20,236 nt of DNA from Candidatus Atribacter hydrocarboniphilus (GTDB lineage Bacteria; Atribacterota; Atribacteria; Atribacterales; Atribacteraceae), in NCBI GenBank assembly GCA_003542295.1, contig DPKX01000205.1:377-20612 (forward strand), read 5' to 3'. Shown piece by piece: positions 15,176 through 20,236 of this stretch; position 1 is the stretch's first letter, and each line of letters starts with the position of its first letter. Position numbers and translations under genes: made by a program. The notes below the pieces were generated by a model. That model had not been told where the DNA came from. It did not search any database and saw only the letters and a list, made by a program, of their open reading frames with translations.

Positions 15176-16339
15176 TTAAAGAATTTTAAAATATTTTGAT
15201 CGTGAGCATAGAGAAATAATTAAACCAGAAAAGAGCGAAATGAAGGTAATTGAAACTCGATAGGTTCCAGTTAGGTCGATTAAAGAACCGAAAACTACTG
15301 GGAGAGCGAGAGGTCCAATGTTTCCCAATGATGAAATTACACCCACTACGCTACCTACCGAAGAAGCATATCTTTCCAGTTCGGCTGGAATGGCAAGGCT
15401 AATGGTTAAAATACTATTTAAACAGAATCCAGCTAAAAATAAGCATAAGTTAAATAAAGCATAATTGCTCGTATTTATTCCTAAAGTTGATAAAAGGGTT
15501 ACTATCCCCATTAAAGTTAATAACGAGTTACGGTTTTTCAATCGGTCGGAAACAAATCCAATAATAGGGCCTGAAAAGAAAAAACCTAAAGGAAGTAAGG
15601 TTGCCAAGGAAGGATTTAAATTTTTTATCTCGATTATTCTGGGAATCCAGGTTGCTAAGGTATCATAACCACCCATGGCCGCTATAACTAAAAGCAAAAG
15701 AATCCATAGAGAACGATCTCTGAGAATAACTTTAAACTGATCGAATTGAATGTTTTCTGTTTTAAGATGAGTCTCGGGGATCAAAAGCCACCATAAAATT
15801 GCTATCAACACCGGAAGCATTGCATAAACTAAAAGAATATTTCTCCAATTTAAAATTGTTAATAAACTTGGTGTAAACGCAATAGCGGTTGCATTCCCAG
15901 CCGCAAAACCAGCAATATAAATTCCAGTAGCAAAACCAGTGGAATTTTTATGAAAGGATTTTTTAACTAAAAGTGGAAGAATAGGGAGAACTGATGATAA
16001 GCCAAAACCGAGAGCCAGCTGAGTCAGAAGAAGGGTAGCATAACTCTGAGTAAAGGGGCGAATGACTGCTGCAATTGCTGAAATGGGAAGAGCAATCCGA
16101 AAGGCATTTCTGAAGCCAATATGATCACCAATTAATCCCCAAGGGATGCGAGAAGCGACCAGGCTAATCATAGCAATCCCAAAAATAAAAGCAAATCCGG
16201 CATGAGAAAGGTTCATTTCTTTCATGATAATTGTTGAAAGCGGCGCTGTAGAAAATAAAAGCAGATGAAGCATAAAAGCAATTAAAAATGCAAAAAGCGA
16301 CATTTTTAATTGATGAAAATTCATTGAATTTTTTATCAT
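15176..16339 (-). CDS. MFS transporter
   Basis: The 387-residue inner-membrane protein has about 12 hydrophobic segments in two halves. The MFS signature A appears as GLIGDHIGFRNAF between segments 2 and 3 and in a weaker form as GFVSDRLKNRNSL in the second half. This is the expected size of a drug- or organic-acid/sugar-type secondary transporter; the substrate cannot be assigned. The start ATG follows AGAAAGGA. It lies 64 bases downstream of the zinc dehydrogenase gene and in the same direction, so it may move that enzyme's substrate or product. Confidence 0.88.
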   Translation of the reverse strand: MIKNSMNFHQLKMSLFAFLIAFMLHLLLFSTAPLSTIIMKEMNLSHAGFAFIFGIAMISLVASRIPWGLIGDHIGFRNAFRIALPISAIAAVIRPFTQSYATLLLTQLALGFGLSSVLPILPLLVKKSFHKNSTGFATGIYIAGFAAGNATAIAFTPSLLTILNWRNILLVYAMLPVLIAILWWLLIPETHLKTENIQFDQFKVILRDRSLWILLLLVIAAMGGYDTLATWIPRIIEIKNLNPSLATLLPLGFFFSGPIIGFVSDRLKNRNSLLTLMGIVTLLSTLGINTSNYALFNLCLFLAGFCLNSILTISLAIPAELERYASSVGSVVGVISSLGNIGPLALPVVFGSLIDLTGTYRVSITFISLFSGLIISLCSRSKYFKIL

Positions 16340-16403
16340 AAAAAGAATCCTTTCTTTTCGGGATTGTTATGACATTAAAAATACGGTTAAAAATTTATAC
16401 CGG

Positions 16404-17432
16404 TTATTCCATGATAATAACGCCTTTCAGATAATCGGTATCCTTTCCAGATGCTGTTTCAAATCCTTTAGCTAAGTCTTCAAGGCAAAATTTATGAGTG
16501 ATTAATTGATCGAGCGGAAGGAAATGCTTTTGATATCCCCAGACTCCTTTGGCGACATCTTCCATAAAATTGAGAGAATGCCAGGGGTGAACCGAGGCGA
16601 CTATTGGCGACTTAAACATCAGCTGATAACCAAGAGTGTTGCTCATTATTTGATCTCCAGCGTAAAATGACGATGCGATGATTCTGCCCCTACCTTGATA
16701 CCCATAAAAAGATGCATTACGAATTATCAACGAAGCCATTTCCAAGCCTTTTAATTTTCCAGTTATTTCAATTGCCACATCTACCCCTCGATTATGAGTT
16801 AAATCTTGGATAAACTGTTCACAGTCATCCCGTTTTGGATTGAGGGTTATTTGGGCTCCAAATTTTTTAGCCCATTGCAGGCGTGAATCTTGGAGGTCGA
16901 TAGCGATAAGGCCTTGAAGCGGCATTTGTTTTAAAGCTGATAGAGTTAACAAACCCATCGTTCCACAACCAATGACAGCAACAAAATCTCCATATTCAGG
17001 CCGAGCAGTTCGAACCATGTTCGATATACAGCCTAAAGGCTCAGCCAAACAGTATTCTGGATTTTTAATCGAATCGGGAATTTTAACCAATTTTTTTGGA
17101 ATAGTAACTACATGTGAGGCAAATGATCCATCAATCGGTCCCCCGACTCGATCGCCAATTTTAAAATTTTTTACCTCGCTTCCAATATCAAGTATAATTC
17201 CTGATGGCTCATGTCCCAATTCAACCGGATAAGGGATTTCTTTTTGAAAGCGATAGTTTTCGAGACCTTCGATAATCGTGACACTTTCTCCCAAATAGGT
17301 GGACATCTCAGTGTGGCATATACCACAAGCTTCTATTTTTACAAGAACTTCATCCTTTTTTAAGGGCGCAATTTCTTCTTGCTCAATAACAAAAGTTTTT
17401 GGCGATATGAGTTTGGCAACTTTTCTTTTCAT
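16404..17432 (-). CDS. Zinc-dependent alcohol/polyol dehydrogenase (MDR family)
   Basis: This 342-residue medium-chain dehydrogenase oxidises an alcohol or polyol with NAD(P). The catalytic zinc site is visible in CGICHTE (Cys39), GHE (His74-Glu75) and AEPLGC (Glu131). The Rossmann motif is VIGCGTMGLL (GxGxxG at 155-160), followed by an acidic IDLQDSR that suggests NAD preference. The usual four-cysteine structural zinc lobe is absent, and the region between residues 43 and 70 is an atypical insertion. Sugar-alcohol or erythrulose/threonine-type substrates are possible but not shown. ATG is preceded by ATGGAGGAATAGG. It is the first gene of a two-gene operon with the MFS transporter. Confidence 0.9.
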   Translation of the reverse strand: MKRKVAKLISPKTFVIEQEEIAPLKKDEVLVKIEACGICHTEMSTYLGESVTIIEGLENYRFQKEIPYPVELGHEPSGIILDIGSEVKNFKIGDRVGGPIDGSFASHVVTIPKKLVKIPDSIKNPEYCLAEPLGCISNMVRTARPEYGDFVAVIGCGTMGLLTLSALKQMPLQGLIAIDLQDSRLQWAKKFGAQITLNPKRDDCEQFIQDLTHNRGVDVAIEITGKLKGLEMASLIIRNASFYGYQGRGRIIASSFYAGDQIMSNTLGYQLMFKSPIVASVHPWHSLNFMEDVAKGVWGYQKHFLPLDQLITHKFCLEDLAKGFETASGKDTDYLKGVIIME

Positions 17433-17502
17433 CCTATTCCTCCATCGACGTTAATTTAATGGATATTAAAATTTTCTACCCATTTTAACCTTTCAAGGCT
17501 TC

Positions 17503-17516
17503 GGTGACTATACCAC
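17503..17516. promoter_or_regulatory. Candidate GntR-type operator upstream of the dehydrogenase
   Basis: On the minus strand GTGGTATAGTCACC resembles the NagR/YvoA site TTGGTATAGACAAC, differing at a few positions. It is 70-85 bases before the dehydrogenase start and overlaps the -35 position of a possible promoter whose -10 is TAAAAT. This is a pattern match only. Confidence 0.3.
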
Positions 17517-17661
17517 AAAGATATTAATGTTTAGTAAATTTAAAAAAAAATAAAAAGAGTAAAGATATACAAAATTTTTCCGATATATATATAGGCAAAG
17601 AATGAGGAATAAAGTTTTGAAAGAAAATACTCATTTTTAAAAATAAAAAAAGGAGAAAAAA

Positions 17662-19194
17662 ATGGAAAAAAAGAAGTTGAATTATTTATTTAACAAATCA
17701 TCATTTTTTATGCTTTTTGTTATAAGCTTTGTACTAATTATTTCATTATCAGCTTTCGCTGACAATAGTATAAACCTTCCCGATCAGGAAACCTTACAGA
17801 AAATTCTTGCTGATTTTGAAGCTTATGCTGAACAAGCTCGTCAAGATTGGGGAGTCCCTGGAATGGCTATATCCATCGTCCAAGGAGATGAAATGATCTA
17901 TGCCAAGGGCTTTGGAGTGAAAAAAGTTGGTGAAAGTGACCCGGTTGATGAACAGACAATTTTCCAGATTGGCTCAACTTCTAAGGCTTTTACTGCCGCC
18001 TTAGTCTCTATGATGGTCGATGAAGGGAAGTTTCATTGGAAAGATAAAGTCATTGACTATCTTCCTGATTTTCGAATGTATGATCCCTGGGTAACCCGAG
18101 AATTTCTCATCAATGATGTTATGGCTCAACATAGCGGTATGCCTGGTTATGCGGGAGATTTTCTATCTTTCGTTGGTTTCGATCGTGAACACATTATTCA
18201 TTCAATTCGTTATATTCAACCTATTAGTAGTTTTCGTAGCGAATTTGCTTATATGAACAATCTTTTTTTAGTCGCAGCATCTTTAGTAGAAAAAGTTTCT
18301 GGAAAAAACTGGGAAGAGAATTTACAAGAAAGAATATTGGATCCATTGAGAATGAATGATACCACTTGCACCCAAGATGGTTTTACTCAGACTCCGAATG
18401 TTGCCTATCTCCATCAAAACTTAAGGGGTCAGGCGCAAATGCTCCCTATGGATTGGCCATATATTGATTGGGTGTATACCTATTCTCCTGCTGGTGGGAT
18501 TAATTCGAATGTTATCGATATGGCTAAGTGGATGATCCTTCAACTTAATGAAGGAGTTTATGAAGGAAAACAGCTCGTCAGCAAAGAAAATATTCAATAC
18601 ATGCATTCTCCCAAAACCATATTAGATGCAAACAACTTTTATGATTTTGCTTGGCTAACGACAAAATATGAACCCTATTCTCTGGTTTGGCACAATGGAG
18701 GAACTTCTGGTATAAAATCTGTAATCCAGATCATACCTGAGGCTAAATTGGGAATAGTTGTTCTAACCAATATGTCCGATACACCACTTCCCGAAGCACT
18801 GGGAAAAAAGTTTGTTGATCTTTACTTTGGGAATCCCCTCAAAGATTGGAGTGCTGAAAGTTTAAAAGCAACGAAAGCAGCTCTATCCCAGGAAGCTGAG
18901 ATTCCTGATATTCACAAGGAAAAACCTCTTCCCTTGGAAGCCTATGCAGGAAAATACGTTAACCCGGTTTACGGGGAAATTGTAATAAGCGTTGAAGGTG
19001 AAAATTTAGTTTTTGCTATTGGACCCAAGCAATCCAAGATTGTTTTAACCCATTGGAATCGAGATACATTTTTGTTTTCTGTACCCGATTTCATGGATGA
19101 AGGCGGGTTTGTGCATTTCCAAATCGATCCTTTGGGGAAGGCGTATAAATTTGTTGATGATACTATTGGTGATTTTGACCGGATCGCTGATTAA
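17662..19194 (+). CDS. Exported serine hydrolase, class C beta-lactamase/esterase family
   Basis: The 510-residue protein has a signal peptide (residues 1-33, cleavage likely after SAFA). The penicillin-binding-like active site is complete: S105-T-S-K108 (SxxK), Y197-M-N199 (YxN) and H344-N-G346 (HxG). Members hydrolyse beta-lactams, D-amino-acid peptides or esters; this group is mostly of unknown substrate. About 100 residues at the C-terminus (405-510) form a separate beta domain (AYAGKYVNPVYGEIVISV and later strands) of the DUF3471-like kind seen attached to such hydrolases. AAAGGAG lies 6 bases before the ATG. It is monocistronic and convergent with the GyrI-like gene. Confidence 0.92.
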   Translation: MEKKKLNYLFNKSSFFMLFVISFVLIISLSAFADNSINLPDQETLQKILADFEAYAEQARQDWGVPGMAISIVQGDEMIYAKGFGVKKVGESDPVDEQTIFQIGSTSKAFTAALVSMMVDEGKFHWKDKVIDYLPDFRMYDPWVTREFLINDVMAQHSGMPGYAGDFLSFVGFDREHIIHSIRYIQPISSFRSEFAYMNNLFLVAASLVEKVSGKNWEENLQERILDPLRMNDTTCTQDGFTQTPNVAYLHQNLRGQAQMLPMDWPYIDWVYTYSPAGGINSNVIDMAKWMILQLNEGVYEGKQLVSKENIQYMHSPKTILDANNFYDFAWLTTKYEPYSLVWHNGGTSGIKSVIQIIPEAKLGIVVLTNMSDTPLPEALGKKFVDLYFGNPLKDWSAESLKATKAALSQEAEIPDIHKEKPLPLEAYAGKYVNPVYGEIVISVEGENLVFAIGPKQSKIVLTHWNRDTFLFSVPDFMDEGGFVHFQIDPLGKAYKFVDDTIGDFDRIAD

Positions 19195-19213
19195 TAAACT
19201 TAATCTTTAACTC

Positions 19214-19262
19214 TCTCTATGAAATTCCCCCCCCCTCAATAATAAGGAGAATTTCGTAGAGA
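19214..19262. terminator. 14-bp hairpin between convergent genes
   Basis: TCTCTATGAAATTC (19214-19227) pairs with GAATTTCGTAGAGA (19249-19262), with one non-Watson-Crick pair, around a loop that contains a run of nine C. It lies between the ends of the serine hydrolase and the GyrI-like gene. No T tail is seen on either strand, so it may act as a factor-dependent or stabilising hairpin. Confidence 0.55.
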
Positions 19263-19457
19263 AACCACATCAACTAATAGTTGTTCATTTTATTCCTTTG
19301 CTTCTTTTCTACAGGTATAAGGATCTCGGTAAGTAACTCCTCAGCTGGGGTCGTAGCAGGATCGTTATGATAGATTTCTCGGGTGGGATAAACAATTTTA
19401 TAATGATTTTGTACTAACCAGGAATGAACTGATTGGTAAACAGCATTCATGCCTCGA

Positions 19458-19465
19458 TAAGTAAG
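19458..19465. repeat. 4-bp tandem duplication in the GyrI-like gene (distal)
   Basis: On the coding strand CTTA is repeated exactly twice. Removing one copy converts GPYLSRHEC and a wrong frame into GPYRGMNAVYQSV, the pattern expected at this conserved point of the GyrI domain. Confidence 0.85.
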
Positions 19466-19773
19466 GACCCTTGAACATAATTTGAGCTGCTTTAATTTTA
19501 GGGAGTTGGTTATTGGAATATTGGGCTTTGTCCACCGGACAAGCGACCTCGGTTAAGATTTTTCCTAAGGATTGATTAAAATCCACATTTTCTAAATAAT
19601 AAAGGACAATTAACGGTCCGGCGGGCTTCCCTCCCATTTTGGTTAGCTCAACTACGGAATTATGTATGAGTTGTGGTAATTCCTGGGAAAAGTCTTGGAT
19701 TTCCTTTTTCACAGAAAATACCAATACTTCGGGTACTTCAACTACTTCGATGTCAAAGGATTGACTGGTTGTC

Positions 19774-19781
19774 GATTGATT
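19774..19781. repeat. 4-bp tandem duplication in the GyrI-like gene (proximal)
   Basis: On the coding strand AATC is repeated exactly twice, right after the signal peptide. Removing one copy joins the signal peptide frame to the domain frame. The region is not conserved, so other 1- or 4-base lesions nearby could also explain the shift. Confidence 0.7.
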
Positions 19782-19863
19782 CTTGACCAAATGCAACTTG
19801 TCCTATAAGTAAAAAGCTCATAGCTAAAAATATAAAAAAGAACACCAACTGAAAATATTGCAT

Positions 19864-20142
19864 AAATTCCCTTCCTCCTTAATGATTAACTTCGTCGATA
19901 TACTATCAAAAATGGAACAATTTTATTATATCACTGGAAAATTTAGATAAAAAAAGAACCTTGAGGAATATATACACAGCTATTTCTTGTTAATATTCTT
20001 TTCGCTATATTTCCTCTTTTAGCAAAAATTAACGTTTATACTTAAAGATGACGATTTCTAGTACATCAATTCCTCACAATATAGCAAATATAGCCTTTCA
20101 TAACACTTGATGGAACCAAATAAATATGAAAACCCGAGATTT
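19864..20142. other. Intergenic, no gene seen
   Basis: The stretch upstream of the GyrI-like gene contains no supported reading frame on either strand. Apart from the promoter noted at 19925-19933, no further signals are recognised. Confidence 0.5.
19925..19933 (-). promoter_or_regulatory. Extended -10 promoter of the GyrI-like gene
   Basis: The minus strand reads TGATATAAT, an extended -10 (TGN plus TATAAT), about 60 bases before the start codon. No good -35 is seen, which is acceptable for an extended -10 promoter. Confidence 0.45.
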
Positions 20143-20234
20143 GACATGCTATAGCACGCCACCACCTTAATTGGGTGCAATAAATTGCACCCGTTCATTT
20201 TAAATTCTTTTGAGGGGCTTGATTTATCATGCCC
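20143..20234. repeat. Cluster of three consecutive hairpins, cut by window end
   Basis: Three palindromes follow each other: core TGCTATAGCA (20147-20156, with partly paired flanks); GGGTGCAA-TAAA-TTGCACCC (20173-20192, perfect 8-bp stem); and GGGCTTGATTTATCATGCCC (20215-20234, one mismatch). They share GC-rich feet around AT-rich centres with a central TTTAT or ATAAAT, which suggests a family of related palindromic repeats. The array may continue beyond the window. Confidence 0.6.
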
Positions 20235-20236
20235 GT

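Larger units (their letters stand above)
19274..19863 (-). pseudogene. Exported GyrI-like effector-binding protein, disrupted by two 4-bp duplications
   Basis: The intact ancestor would have been about 193 residues. A signal peptide (MQYFQLVFFFIFLAMSFLL, then GQVAFGQE) starts at ATG 19863 after AAGGAGG. It is followed by a complete GyrI-like small-molecule-binding domain in two halves: FDIEVVEVPEVLVF to GGKPAGPLIVLYY and LTEVACPVD, then KAAQIMFKGPY, then NAVYQSVHSWLV, YPTREIYHND and LLTEILIPVEKK. The first half is open in one frame (about 19398-19796), the last part in another (to TAG 19274). The breaks coincide with exact tandem 4-mers at 19774-19781 and 19458-19465. Deleting one copy of each gives GQESTTSQSFDIEVVEVP and KGPYRGMNAVYQSVHSWL. 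GyrI-like domains are usually cytoplasmic, so export is unusual. Confidence 0.85.

Noticed and set aside
19227..19235. Run of nine C as a possible phase-variation tract
   Set aside because: It lies in the loop of an intergenic hairpin between convergent genes, not in a coding region or promoter.
1..20236. CRISPR array, prophage, defence system or complete insertion sequence
   Set aside because: No regularly spaced repeats, cas-like, phage, restriction or transposase genes were seen on either strand.

Overview
The window is AT-rich bacterial DNA with strong AGGAGG-type ribosome binding sites, several TTG start codons and an oxidoreductase carrying ferredoxin-type clusters. This fits a fermentative, probably anaerobic, low-GC bacterium. 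Atribacterota, Thermotogota or Bacillota-like lineages are all possible; the sequence alone does not let me decide.

Layout. (1) 1-1155: the 3' end of a tRNA-Gly(CCC) and a convergent MscS-type channel gene broken by an 8-bp tandem duplication. (2) 1156-3990: intergenic hairpin elements, a small exported protein, a PhnB-like VOC protein, a small lipoprotein and an exported DUF4384-like protein. (3) 4136-5288: a decayed aldo/keto reductase with a ferredoxin-like tail, carrying at least three frameshifts. (4) 5545-10590, minus strand: a sugar-uptake operon in the order SIS protein A, substrate-binding protein, two CUT1 permeases and a secreted beta-sandwich-like protein. It has no ATPase gene. 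(5) 10914-11687: a GntR/HutC regulator. (6) 11977-14971, plus strand: SIS protein B, an FGGY sugar kinase and glucosamine-6-phosphate deaminase (NagB). (7) 15176-17432, minus strand: a zinc alcohol/polyol dehydrogenase and an MFS transporter. (8) 17662-19194: an exported class-C beta-lactamase-like serine hydrolase. (9) 19274-19863: an exported GyrI-like gene broken by two 4-bp tandem duplications. (10) The right edge runs into a series of hairpins.

Regions 4-6 read as one amino-sugar-related catabolic locus. The ABC importer would bring in a sugar or oligosaccharide, the FGGY kinase would phosphorylate a sugar, NagB would feed glucosamine-6-phosphate into fructose-6-phosphate plus ammonia, and the GntR regulator probably controls both divergent units. 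Palindromes of the form GT-N4-AC lie in both control regions. The chemistry of the two UPF0309/COG4821-like SIS proteins is not established, and there is no deacetylase (NagA).

The most striking pattern is mutational. Three genes are frameshifted by exact tandem duplications (one of 8 bp, three of 4 bp). Deleting one copy in each case restores a continuous, family-like protein.
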